Shown one piece after another: positions 10,854 through 23,800 of a stretch of 64,000 nt of DNA (position 1 is its first letter; each line of letters begins with the position of its first letter). The stretch is from Podocnemis expansa (Eukaryota > Chordata > Testudines > Podocnemididae). Where the stretch lies: positions 53,996,988 to 54,060,987 of the forward strand of contig ML681994.1 in assembly GCA_007922195.1 (NCBI GenBank), read 5' to 3'. The position numbers and the translations under genes were made by a program. The notes under the pieces are model-generated. The model was given only the letters and a program-made list of their open reading frames with translations. It had not been told where the DNA came from and did not search any database.

Positions 10854-11801
10854 TCACATAGGCAGGTCAGTACTATTATGTCTAGTTTTTCTAGATGTAC
10901 CATCATCTCTTGGCAGTGCTTTCTGCAAGCTTGACATAGCAGCAGTTCTTTCAATGTCTATCACAGCATACAGCTCTGTGCGCCTGGTTGGAGTTTGTGG
11001 AAGTGGAGTGGTAGGAGTTTTTGGAGTTTGAGGGTTGTCGGAGTCACTGCCACCTTCCAAGTCAACCTGTATATAATTGAGCTGCCTGTGTTCTAAACTT
11101 GGCCGTCTAATATCAAAGTTAAAGACCGTTGGTGTACAGTCCCGGCGTCGTGTAAATTCTACTTTATGAGCACTTGCTGGCACAGTTACATTCTCTGTAT
11201 TTACGTAATTATGCATCGGATCTAGGTTATTGTGGTAGCCATTCAGAGATGGGGTCTTTGGTCCTAAACTGTCATCTTCATCTCTACTCAGCTTGCGGGC
11301 TTCCCAAACAGGAGGCAAAGATGGCAAGTTTTCATAGTTTAACAATGCAGTTCTCCTCTGAGCAGAATTGTTAATATTCTGGGTATCTGAGGTACTTGTT
11401 GATGTCAGACGACCTCTTCTGACTCCTGAGGCACTAGGAATTGATAATCTATTTAGATTTTCATACAGTTTATTACCAGAAGGTGTTTCTTTACGTTCGT
11501 CACTGTCATACCCAGTGTCCCATTCAGAGTTGTTTGTACTGCTGCCACTAACTTGCTCTCTCCCAAGTTGCTCCAGTTGCTCTCTTTCCATTAATTGTCT
11601 TTGAACAGGTGTTGGTCCTAAAACAAATTTGACTCTTTCAGGCTCCAGAACCACCTGAGCATCTCTGTCATCAGTGCAATTCTGGTCTTCCGTTGCCTTG
11701 CTTGTTTCAGCATTAGAAAGTCTTAATTCCAGCGGTGCATGCACACTTGATCTGTTTTTTCTTTCCTCTTGTACACCAGTAGTGTTGACATACGTGTGCA
11801 C
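10854..11801 (-). CDS. FRS2: FRS2 last coding exon (residues 193-507)
   Basis: The acceptor (TTTATAG) precedes GTGCACACG, so the exon begins Val-His-Thr-Tyr-Val-Asn at phase 0 and runs to TGA at 10856-10854. It holds all six docking tyrosines plus the Thr/Pro-rich stretch (residues about 443-463, repeated TPxTP) that is a known target of ERK feedback phosphorylation in this family. The single large 3' exon carrying the whole effector region matches mammalian FRS2 structure. Confidence 0.97.
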   Translation of the reverse strand: MHTYVNTTGVQEERKNRSSVHAPLELRLSNAETSKATEDQNCTDDRDAQVVLEPERVKFVLGPTPVQRQLMEREQLEQLGREQVSGSSTNNSEWDTGYDSDERKETPSGNKLYENLNRLSIPSASGVRRGRLTSTSTSDTQNINNSAQRRTALLNYENLPSLPPVWEARKLSRDEDDSLGPKTPSLNGYHNNLDPMHNYVNTENVTVPASAHKVEFTRRRDCTPTVFNFDIRRPSLEHRQLNYIQVDLEGGSDSDNPQTPKTPTTPLPQTPTRRTELYAVIDIERTAAMSSLQKALPRDDGTSRKTRHNSTDLPM

Positions 11802-14800
11802 CTATAAATGACAAGTTTAAATATTAGTTTCACTTTTCTTCATCTCTTAATTTCTTCCCTTCACTCAAAGACCTGCAATCTTTTGGCCTGGCTGTCGAAA
11901 GACAGAAGGAAACTATTTATGAGGGTCAAGGTTTTGGGGGCAAAGACCAACCTGCTGGGTTGTGGTGAATGTGAACCTTTGCTGAAGGTTTGCTATTGGT
12001 CTTAATTTTTCAAGTGTTGTTTTAAATAATGTCCCAGACTAGACAATGAGAACCTTCTTCTACTATTAAATTTAATAAGCAGCTCAATTCTACTTTGTGT
12101 CTGAGGTCTGCTCAGGTGATAGCTCCTTGATCTGGCCCAGGCTAGCCCAAACCTTGCTCAGAGCTGCTCTGACTAAAGCTGCTTGTATACTTGGAGAGTC
12201 AGGATAGCAGAGCTCCACATTCCACCCCCTCCCTCCCACCCCCCAGTACAGCCATGCCAGGGGAATGCAGCGCAGGAGCTGCTTTTGCTAATTTTACAGG
12301 AGCAGTGTTTCTATGCGTGAAGGAAATCTCTCTGCTGGCCACTTACAATCTGAATCCACCCCTTTGTCCCAAATGAGTGGTAGAAAAGTACTGGATCATA
12401 CCAAAGAATCTGTCCCATAGTAAAGAGGCAGCACTCGCCACCAAAAAACATAACAGCATTAACTAACTGCCAAATTATAAAACTGTTTCAGGAATGAAGA
12501 GTGAAGATATCAGACCAAGGGGTTAAATGTTACATATACAGAATTAAAAATTTAGAACAGGGTGCTGGTATCTAATATGCTTTGGGCAAAGAGTTAAGAG
12601 ACTATCACTACTCTCATACTTTATCCCTTCAAAGCTCCCACTGCTTCACCTAACAAGGAATGGAAAGATGGAATTTTATCATCTATTAATACCACTGCTG
12701 GACCTGGAGATTTGGAAGGCAAAAATACAGACTGAGAACAATGTCCTCCTGTGCTCTACACTGTACCAGATCTCTGGCAGGATGTGCGTGCTGAGTGTGT
12801 GCGCAGCACACTAGTAGGGTGGCATTTATTACTTTTCTGGGGTGCCTGCATCAACAGAAATGCATGTCTTAATTTCCATTTATTTGCTTCAACCAAAGAA
12901 GCATTGCTGAGAATCAAAAACAAAGATGTAATTTCTCCCACATTACTTACCCAGAGGCATACTCAAAAAGCCACGATAAAGCAGCTGGCTTCTCTCCTAC
13001 TCCAGTTGCTTCCAACCCTTTCCTCCCTCCCTCAAGTTCATTCTTCTTTGAACATTTCAACCAATTGTTTTTTCTGCTTTCCTCCATGAAGGTGTGATTT
13101 AGTGCTCATCAATCATCTCCACCGACCTTCCCCTCTGACTTTGGCTCTGCCTCTTCTCTGCCAACCTCCCATCCTCCGGTGATTTTTCCATTCTGACTCC
13201 CCATCTGACTTTTACACACCTCTTTTCTTGTGCTTATTATATCACAAATCATTCTGCCGGTACGTTAACTTCTTTTCCATTCATTACCGTTTCCTATCCA
13301 TACTAAGATTGTCATGGGGCAGGAACTGTCATAGTATGTGTTCACACAGCACTTACCACAAAAGGATTTTACGTTTCTGATTAGGACTATTGGCATTAGC
13401 ACAATACTTTTTTTTTTTTTATTTTAAAATAATTAAGTAGTTAAGAAAATGAAAAGTTCTTTGCTTGCCAGCTATACACTATATACACACACCATCATCC
13501 CAATATGGTACCACACACAAGCGTTCTACAGCAATATAACATACTGTGCAGTTATGCACAGCAAAGATCAGGAAAATGTTTTTCTACTACAAAAACAGAA
13601 TGAAGGAGAATAAGTTCAAATACAAGATTTACAGGATCAGTACAACTGCAGTAAAATTAACAGTGAACCCAAAATAGGTGTTAATAATGACTATGCTTAC
13701 TTGTTCCTCTGCTACAAGCAACGGATGGGTGGACTCTTCACCTACTGAAGGAAGTCGTGCACTTCCTACAGAGGGATGTCTGCTGGAAGGATGTGATGAA
13801 GCATCTCCAAAGGAGGGATATCTGGGATACCCATTAGGTAAACTTTGTGCACCAAACCCAGGAGCTAATTCAATTTTAAAAAAGATGCATTAAAAAGATA
13901 TTCAAAGTGACCTCTTATGTATCATTCAGATGCTTTCTTGTATCTTTGTAGGCACTTAAGATAAACATATTTAACAAAATCGCAAATGCTCAACTGAGCC
14001 TAAAAAACCAAAAACAAACAAAATCTCTCTCTAGATTGGAATTCCCTTAATATTTAACTGACAAATCATGCTGAAAGTGTTTTACTTCCTCAAGAAGGTA
14101 CAGAAAGCGACCACTAGTAAGAAGGTGGAATTGACATCAACATGTATTTTCTTAAACAATATTGTTTGCATGCATAACGAGAAAACAGTCTACAGAAATG
14201 CAGAATAGATACAAATGCCCTGGAATATTAATTTGTTTTTCCAAATGCATTGCATTATTTGCCACTACATTTATGGTATAGAATGATAGGAACAGTTGAC
14301 TAAAGTAAAAGAGTGAAAGCTAAATATACAAGGTGAAAAAAGTTAGTTTAATTGATTACAAGTATTTCGCCAGAAATATGGCTAAGCCAATGGCTTTTCT
14401 GGACTATTTCAGTTGTTCTCCATGCATTGTTAGATTTTAATGCAATTTTCCGGTTAATATGACTGTCACAAGAGATATTTCTTTGATTTCACTATTCACA
14501 AGGCTGTCTCCTTGCCAGAACTTCATTCCATCATTTTCCAAATTCATAGTTAAAAGTTCGAGGTTATCATCTGAAGTGACTATATAGACAACAATGAAAC
14601 AAGTAGTTCACATTTTTCAATCTACATGGAAGGATAAACCACAACTTTCTCACAGAAAGTATCAAACTTCTTTTCATCAATAATGCCAACAATAACATGA
14701 AGCTGTCTCCTCATGGAAAAACAAAAACAAAAACAAAAACAAAAAAAACTTACTTGCCTGTAGTTCTACTTAAAAAAGCATCATCATTTCAATATTCTCA

Positions 14801-17800
14801 GTATTAGATCTCAAGCCTTCTGCCTCTGATTGGCCACAATGCCCAAAGACAGAGTTTTGGCAGGCCTCACACACACCCTCCCCACTAGTGAAGAAATTTC
14901 TAACCGTGCAGCACAGAAGATAGAACTAACTGCCTTTTTTTTTTGTGACAGGTTGGAACACTGACCAGTACCAACATGTCATTAAGTCTGCAGAAAAAGG
15001 GTGACTGTATATACACAAACATCTCCAGCAGACAATGTTATTTTTTTATATACATACACAAAATATACAATAATCACTAAGCAGAGCACATTCCTTCAAA
15101 AGCAGAGCCCTCACATTTGAAAAGAAATGCATGGGTGAGTGAGAATCATGCAAGATATCTTCAAAGATGTAGAAGTAATTTGCTCTTCTTTAAAGATAAC
15201 ATCACCGTTGGAGTCTCACTCTTGATGAGTGAGTAGCTTAAGGGATGTGATGTCTCAAAATAAAATGCTTATCACTGCCTCATCCAGTGTCTTTATAACA
15301 GAGAAACAAGCACTAAGTTGTCAAAAGTGTTCAACTCTCAACTCCTGGGTGAACCTTTTTTGCTGCCCGTAACAGACCTGCTTGGTAACTAGTGTGATTA
15401 TATTGTGTTATTCTGATAAATAAAATGTGCATATTTTTAAAATATTTTGTGCCATGTTTAATTTTTTGGCACAGAATTCCCCCAGGCTTAGAGAGAGTGC
15501 TTGAAACCTCAGAATCGCCATGTACCCCCAAGGTGCTGAACTCCAAAATAATTCCTCAAGCAGGGAAAGGAAAAAAGAGGGGAAAATGGATTTTGCGGGT
15601 TCTGTTTAAGTACTAAGAACTAGATTAAACTTAAGACAAAATAACAGAAGAACAAACTAAGCTAAATTTCACCTAAAGTGAATCAGGCACACTTAGTGTT
15701 CAGTCTCAGGCCAAAGAGCAGCTGAGAAGGAAAAGAGGATATTTCACCTAAGCAGCTCTGCATATCCTGAGTAGAGGTCATGAGGCAGTCTATAGCCCAT
15801 GCATAGGCCCAATGAGTACTGTTACTGAAACTCTCCAGGTGCATGCACACTAGAGAGACACGCTACTTGAACAAGATTCAAACTTTGTCAAGACCTTTGT
15901 TGCTACAGAGTGGTGGAAAGGCTTAGAATAGCCTTTCCTATAAAGAGAAGGTCAGTAATTTCTTGTTTCGTTGACAGGAAAAAAAGAGATCTATTCTGCA
16001 GGAAAAAAGTTGTGCTACTTTCATTCAGCTCCTCAGGAGTCACTGACACATACAAAGCATGACCATTTTGGACAGTGACACTGGATAGCATAGTGGTTGG
16101 GTGCGCTGCCCTTGATATGGGAGACTGGGGTTCAAATCCTGGTTACTACTTACCTACCTTTCCAGTAGGGGTCCTTGGGCAAAAGACCCCCTAATTCCTC
16201 ACTTGCCTACCTCGAATATGAGAGTGACACGAACTAGGAGAGTCATGCCGGCTGGGACGTCACCCGGATTAACAAGGTCCGCGCCAGATGTTGGGGAACC
16301 AGGACAATCTGATGATAAATGGGCTACTGGAACAAACCATACATGGATGAGAGAAGAGAACCTGGAGTTGATGGAATGCTACTACAACAGTAGACCTATG
16401 AGAGGGAATATATGAAACATATGAGGGAACTATGGATGGACAAAAGACCTACATCCACACTAACTGAGGAACAGCTAGTTACCCAACGCTTCAACATAGT
16501 AAAGAGGAAGCTGCTCTCACAACTGGAGATAGACCAACTGCACATTACGTCCCAGACTCAAGAAGAAGCCCCAGAAGAACAACTCAATGTGCAGCCAACA
16601 CCTGAAGCTGGAACTTCACTACCACCCCCTCCCTTACAGAGCACAGCAGCTGATATGAGGCACAAGATCATGGATAAACTAGCTACAGTCAACCCTCGAG
16701 ACTGATTACCAAGGCTCGTTGGAGAAGTACCACCATATAGTATGCTAGAAGATGCCAATAGAGCTCTAATGACAATTCCTAGTACCACCATAACTCAAAC
16801 CAATAAACTCGTACATGGTACAGCCTCTGTAATCCTGGAGATGCTTGGCTACATGATCAAGAAGAACAGCAGTACATACGCCCCCTGGAAAATGAGGCTG
16901 GAGGATAAGATCAAGGCAACTCGGAGAGAAGTTAGTCAGCTGGTGGAACTACAGAAGGGTGTAGAGATTAAGGATAAGACTCGGCTACTGAAAAAATACA
17001 AGGGCCTGACTCCATCTGAAGCCCTAGAGACTGCTAAACAAAGGCTCACAGCACTGGCTACCAGGCTAAGGAGATACACTAGAGCAGCAGAGGCCAAAAA
17101 GATAAATGCCCTGTTCTCCAAAGAACCATCCAAGGTGTACTCCCAACTGCAGTGCAACAACACAATAACAGCAGAGCCACCACCAGCAGCAACTGAACAG
17201 TACTGGAAGAACATCTGGGAGAAAGAGAAGACTCATAACACCAGTGCAAAGTGGCTGCAGAACCTGAGAAGAGACCACAGCAATCTCCCAGAACAGGAAC
17301 CAGTCACCATCATACTAGCAGACATCCAACAACAGGTCAAGAACATGAAGAGCTGGACAGCACCTGGACCGGGCATGATCCACACCTACTGGCTAAAGAA
17401 ACTAACAGCAGTGCATGAACGCCTAGCAGCACAGATGAACCAGCTGCTAGCAGCAGGCTCCCACCCAGACTGGCTAACACAAGGAAGGACAGTGCTGATC
17501 ATGAAAGACCTCCACAAGGGAACAGCACCATCCAACTACCGGCCAATAGCCTGCCTCCCCACAACATGGAAAGTCCTATCAGGCATCATAGCCGCCAAGC
17601 TACAGGACCACATGGGCCAGTACCTGAGCACAGCTCAGAAGGGCATTGGGAACAACATCAGAGGTTTAAAACACCAGTTGCTCATAGATAGAGCAGTCGC
17701 CCAAGATTCAAGGTCTAGACAGACCAATCTGAGCACAGCCTGGATTGACTACAGGAAAGCCTACGACTCAATGCCGCACACATGGATCTGTGAATGTCTG

Positions 17801-20800
17801 GTGCTATACAAAGTCAACAGGACACTAAGGACCTTCCTCAAGAACTCAATGGGACTGTGGAAGACAACACTGGAAGTCAACTCAAGACAGCTTGCACAAG
17901 TGGCCATCAAGTGCGGCATATACCAAGGTGATGCACCATCCCTGCTGCTGTTCTGCATTGGCTTGAACCCCCTCAGCCAGATAATCACAAGGACTGGATA
18001 TGGATACAAGTTCAAGAGTGGAACTACCATTAGCTGCCACCTCTACATGGATGACATCAAGCTGTATGCTAGGAATGAACGAGACATCAACTCGCTAATC
18101 CACCTGACACGGATCTACAGTGAGGATATTGGGATGTCATTCGGACTGGAGAAGTGTGGCCGGATGGTAGTAAAGAGAGGGAAGGTAGTCAAGACTCATG
18201 GGGTGGAACTACCAGCAGGCCACATAGCAGACATACAGACCAGCTACAAGTACCTTGGCATCCCACAGTCACATGGGAACCACGATGAGGAGGCAAGGAA
18301 GACAGCAACATCCAAGTACCACCGAAGGATAAGACAGGTCCTGAAGAGCCAGCTCAATGGGAAGAACAAGATCCACACCATCAACAGGTATGCCTGCCAG
18401 TCATCAGATACCCTGCCGGTACAGTGAGTTGGCCAAAGGAGGACATGGAGGCTGCCGATGTGAAGACCTGGAAGCTCCTCACAATGTACAGAGGTTTCCA
18501 CCCCAAGTCCAACACCCAGAGACTGTACACCAGCCGGAAAGAAGGCGGGCGGGTTTGGTGAGTGTCAAAGCCACTGTGCTGGATGAAACCCAGAGCATCC
18601 AGGAGTACATCAGTAAGATGGCACCCAAAGATGAGCTGCTGAGAGAATGCCTGAGGCAGCAGCAGACATGGGAGGAAGATCAAGCAGAAGAAGTGCCATG
18701 GCAAGACAAGACCCTGCATGGGATGTACCATCAACAGATAGCTGAGGTGGCTGACATTGGGAAATCCTACCAGTGGCTGGAAAGGGCTGGACTAAAAGAC
18801 AGCACTGATCATAGCAGCACAAGAACAGGCACTGAGCACCAGATCCATTGAAGCAGGGGTCTACCACACTAGACAGGACCCAAGGTGCAGACTGTGCAGA
18901 GAGGCCTCAGAGACAGTCCAACACATAGTGGCAGGATGTAAGATGCAGGCAGGAACAGCATACACTGAACGGCACAACCAAGTAGCTGGCATTGTGTACA
19001 GGAACATCTGCACAGTGTATGGGCTAGACCCTCCCAAGACCAGATGGGAGATCCCACAGAAGGTCATGGAGGATAACAGGGCTACGATTCTGTGGGACTT
19101 CCAGATCCAGACGGACAGGCAGGTACTGGCCAATCAACCAGACATCGTGGTAATAGACAAGGACCAGAAGACAGCGGTGGTGATAGATGTAGCAGTGCCG
19201 AGTGATAGCAACATCAGGAAGAAGGAGTATGAGAAGCTGGAGAAGTACCAGGGCCTGAAAGAGGAACTAGAGCGGATGTGGAAAGTAAAGGCCAAAGTGG
19301 TCCCAGTGGTGGTAGGAGCACTCGGGGCTGTGACTCCTAAGCTGGGAGAGTGGCTCCAACAGATCCCAGGAACAACAACAGAGCTCTCTGTCCAGAAGAG
19401 TGCAGTGCTAGGAACAGCTAAGATACTGCGCAGAACCCTCGAACTCCCAGGCCTCTGGTAGAGGACCCGAGGTTGAGGAAGGCACATACCACCCATGGGG
19501 TGAGAGGGGAATTTTTTTTTTTATTATATATATTACATATATATTTTGTGTGGTTGCAATCAGGAAATCTTTAGACAACGTCTCAAAGCAATGAACCTGT
19601 GAACATGCTGAAGTGGTTATTTTGTACCCTTATGTTAGGTCCCAATATAGTCTATTGAAATTCTTCTGCTTCAGGAGTTGTGGCCAATCCTGTACCCGAG
19701 CACAGAGATCCAATAGTGAGAATTCTGTGACCATATTCAAAGAAAAAAAAATACATATGGTGAACACTTTAGCTGGCAATAATGTTAAATCTCTATTCAT
19801 TCTTTAAACTAGATCAGTGGTTCCCAACCTCTTCTTTTATGTGGACCAGTATATTATCATCAAAAGCTTTTGTGGACCACACATATGCAAGCTGTTTTAA
19901 ACCTTTTTAACATAGTTTCTAGCTGATGGGAGTCAACCATATATCAAAGGGATATTAAAGATGGAGCTATTACACAAGGACACTTGTGAAGCAAATGACA
20001 TTAGGAATAACAATGTAACATCAAATATGAATACATAAGAAGTACACAGGATTATATTGTTACTTTTCCCCCCTCTATCATGGACCACAGACTGGGAACC
20101 AATGAACTAGATTACTTGCATGCTACAAACTGAAGAGCTGAATCAAATTTAAAACAAAGTATACCACACACAATTTATACTTAGACAGCAGAATCATGCT
20201 TACTGGTAGGTGTTCGTGGGGTCCTTGGAACTTCCAATTCAGTTTGATGATGATTCCTTTCTACTACTGGTTCTTCTACTACATTTATGCTATTGTTTTG
20301 CATGATTTCTTGTAGCATATTAAAAAGTTCTTCTGCACGAGCACACTTAAAGGCAAAGATTCCTATAAACACACAACAAATTGTTTTACATCCCTCTCAG
20401 TGAAAACAAGAAATGCTTCCAAAACGAGGTATATGATTTTTAAGTAACTCAATGGGAGTCCAATTAACGAACACCTGTTAAAGAAACTGAGCTATTACAT
20501 TTTCTGTGCACCAACCAAAAATAAAAATATACAGTGAGAACTTTTTAAATGAAGACCTGATAAATGAATAAGCTTCCAACACACCAAAGGACAGACTGGA
20601 AAAGAAAACAGACCCAATTAGAAAAATCTGTTAAATTTCTGGCTGCTAAATAAGGGGGGGGGGGGGAATCTTGATGAAACAGCAACATTTTAAAATAAAT
20701 AATCTGATAAGTAAACCTGGATAAAGAATAGAACTTTGGTGCTGTAAGTTTATACGCTTATCAGGTTTATACTGAGTTACCATAAAAAAATTAAAATACC

Positions 20801-23800
20801 TGCAAATAGCGAAGAAGGGTTTGGACACAGGGTAAAAGTCAGGTTCTTAAAGAAGGTTAAAATGAAGGGCTAGAAGACAGATTGTGTGAAACAAACAGCA
20901 ACAAACCAAATTTCTTTCTACCTTAGGGATAGACACAAAATACAAAGTTGGCAGCAATACTGTGTATATTGCCCAAGTATTGTGCCACTTTGTCTTTGAA
21001 CAGTAGAGGGAGCCCAACTTACCATCCCAAGCAAAGAGAGAACCAGTGAAGTCGCAGCTTTGGATTATTCTTTCCATTGACAGCATTAATTTAAAGTTGA
21101 CATATTTTTGTTAAAAGAACAGAGTGTGTATGTGGTTTTGTTTAAGAAGACTGGATTACATCTAAAAACGTATCTTTAATATACCTATATCGTACTATGT
21201 TTTTGAAAATGCAATTGTGTTTATGTATCACGTAGATAGCAAGAAGTGAGAGTTAAGCTTTTGATCAGTTTTTGAATGCCACAGAATACAGAGAGATCTA
21301 GCATATTGACTATATTTGTATGTTAATTATAAAAAAAAAAATACTCCAAATGGTAGAAGCTTACAAGATATACAGTACTCGAAGTCTAAAATATTTCTGT
21401 GAAACCTCAAGATTTTTTTAATTCAACATTTTGCTTGTTCAGAAAATAACTCTGTACTCTTGAAAAAAATCAATTGGTGTTTCTCCTGTTAAAAAGGCAG
21501 AATAATATACATTCAGTTCCCAAATTGTTAGTTCTTCTGAACATAAGGTACCCTTAAATTACACAGACAGGAAGAAGGTAGATCAAAATCAAGATCTTTT
21601 TACTGCAGCAATTTCTTAGATATTTTCATATTAAAAGCCAAATTTTCTTTAGTTAAGTCAAACTAGGAAAAGTCAGCTCCCCATCCCCCGCAAGTTAAGT
21701 AGAATGCCATGAGATTTGTTCATATCACATATTACTATTCACAGTTTATCAATACATAAAACATTATGTGGTCAGTGAAATTCTGAAGTGGGCTTCAAAG
21801 TTTCCAAATTATTTACTGTCTTTTATTATGACATCTGAGGGTTTGTCTACCAATACAGCAGTGCAGCACTGTAGCGCTTAGTGAAGACACTGCATACAAA
21901 CACAGACAGGAGAACGTCTCCTTTCAGTATAGGTATTCCATTTCACTGAAAGGTAGTAGCTGCATTGAGAGAAGCCCTCTTGTTGACATAGTGCTGTCTA
22001 TAGCAGGAGTTCGGTTGGTATAACCACATCACTCAGGGGGTGTTCATACTCCACATCCCTGAGGATGCAGTTATATTGACAGAGTCTGCAGTGTAAACCA
22101 AGCCTTACATTTTAGGGAACTGGGGAACACCTGGAAATTACACTTTACAAAAACACCATCTATTGCCTCATTTAAACTGATGTCATATCTGGAAGAAAGA
22201 AAAAAAAACTCACTCACTCATTGCACCAGCTGGAAATGAAGTTTCATAGTTAAGACCAGCAAGCATGGGATAGTAGGTTTCACATACAATGCTAAAACTG
22301 CAGTGGACAGCACAGAGCACACTTTGCTGATTTCTCTGTCTTCCACCCACCTGCCCCCCTTTCCTGATATTCACTGCAACTATTATGATGTAAGGAGAGC
22401 AAGAAATAAAGAGGAAAGAAAAGGCTGTTGCTCACAAGGAAGCTGAAGAGCAAGGGTCAGAAGTGTAATTTATTTTATTATTGTTTATTGGAAAATAAAC
22501 TAAAATTTAATATTGAACTTTCAATCATGTATCTTGAGAAAACTACAGAGCAACATTTCTGGTTGAATTTCATTAATATCTAACTTACATATTAACATTT
22601 TTTAAAAAGAAAAAAACTGGAACAAGAAGGGGAACTCTTAAGTATGATAAATCATTGATCACATTGTATTTATTTTAAAAAGATTGTCTCCTATTTGTCT
22701 CATCCTAGAAATCTGAAAACTCAAAAGCAGGGAGAATTCACTATGGAGTATAATGATATTTAATTCAAATAAAGTTTTTGATTACTATTTGCATCCACCA
22801 ACTTCTGGTGGCAGCCATTGTGCTGAAAAGTGCAATTTGACCCTGGTAGACTAAAATAGAAGAAGCTGGAGACCATTTTTGAAGTTATTTTAAATCATAT
22901 AATAAGAACAAAAAAGTTTTATATAAATCAAGTCCTCACTTTTCAAATCCCTTCAGTTCTTTGTGTTAGATTGGTACCTTGAAAATTATATATTGTAAAC
23001 AACTTTAGTTACTTTCATTCTTAGAGAAGTTTAGATAAATAAATACAAAGGAATTTAAAAATACAAACATTTCCTTATGCTTTTAACTTACTGCATTTCT
23101 CTCAACTTGACAATGCAGACCAGTAAAGTCAGCTTTCCTTTTTTTATGGTCACATTCATTTTATGTTCTCACCGTTACAATATTTGTACCCAAAATATGG
23201 CAAAAGAATATTTATTTAGAAATGGCTGTTCTTCTCTTTACTCTGGAGTTTAAATATGCAAATACTATTAGCAGTAGTATTACTGTGAGTAATTAGGGCC
23301 CCTAACTGTTTTTTTACGAGCTTCGTAATACAAAAAATAGCAAGTGTACAATGTTAAAGGCAATCAGGAATGCAACTTAAACTAACAAAATAGTAGAAAT
23401 GGGCAATTCCAACTGGTCAAACCTGCTTTAAAGAGTGGTTACTTTTTAAAAGGTAAAGTTAATCAAACACTTCAAGTCAGATCTCTAGCCCCAGACTGCA
23501 CTGTGCTGTGCTGGAGGAAGCTGAAATAAAAGGGGAGTCACAGATTTCCCTTGATACAGAGGAATCCCTGACTATCAGAGATAGGGTAGCCACCATGCCC
23601 CTATACGAAGGTGGTGCAACAAGTGCAGAGAAGCAGAGGGTGGCATGGAACACATGGTCCTTGGCTAGTGCAGCTGTCGCATAGGAATTGATGCAGTTTT
23701 TGTAACTTAGAGCAGTTGTTAGGCCTTTTCACTGGGAGCCATCCTCATCTGAGGATTATGGCAATGGAAGAGTGGCAGGAGCCACCTTTCACTCATTCTT

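Larger units (their letters stand above)
16085..19545 (+). mobile_element. R4/Dong-type LINE with restriction-like endonuclease, antisense in FRS2
   Basis: About 3.5 kb. It begins with a tRNA-like head (16086-16140), then an N-terminal region with NHTWMREENLELMECYY, the RT (YMDD), a CCHC knuckle and an RLE endonuclease, and ends in ATGGGGTGAGAGG plus a T/AT-rich tail (19509-19545). This order (RT before a C-terminal RLE, no apurinic endonuclease) marks early-branching LINEs of the R2/R4 group; the motif set suggests R4/Dong (Rex6-like). It lies in the intron at 13865-20203 on the strand opposite to FRS2. Confidence 0.85.
13865..20203 (-). other. FRS2 intron between the third and fourth coding exons, carrying the R4-type LINE
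   Basis: 6.3-kb GT-AG intron. It holds an (AAAAC)n tract at 14717-14748, the antisense R4/Dong LINE (about 16085-19545) and a hAT MITE (19815-20104). The rest is unique and AT-rich. Confidence 0.85.

Noticed and set aside
16086..16160. Functional tRNA gene
   Set aside because: A and B boxes are perfect, but the T stem and acceptor stem do not pair, so it is a tRNA-derived sequence, not a working tRNA.
16742..18427. 561-codon frame as a host gene
   Set aside because: It has RT motifs (YMDD) and sits antisense in an FRS2 intron within a LINE; it is transposon coding sequence.
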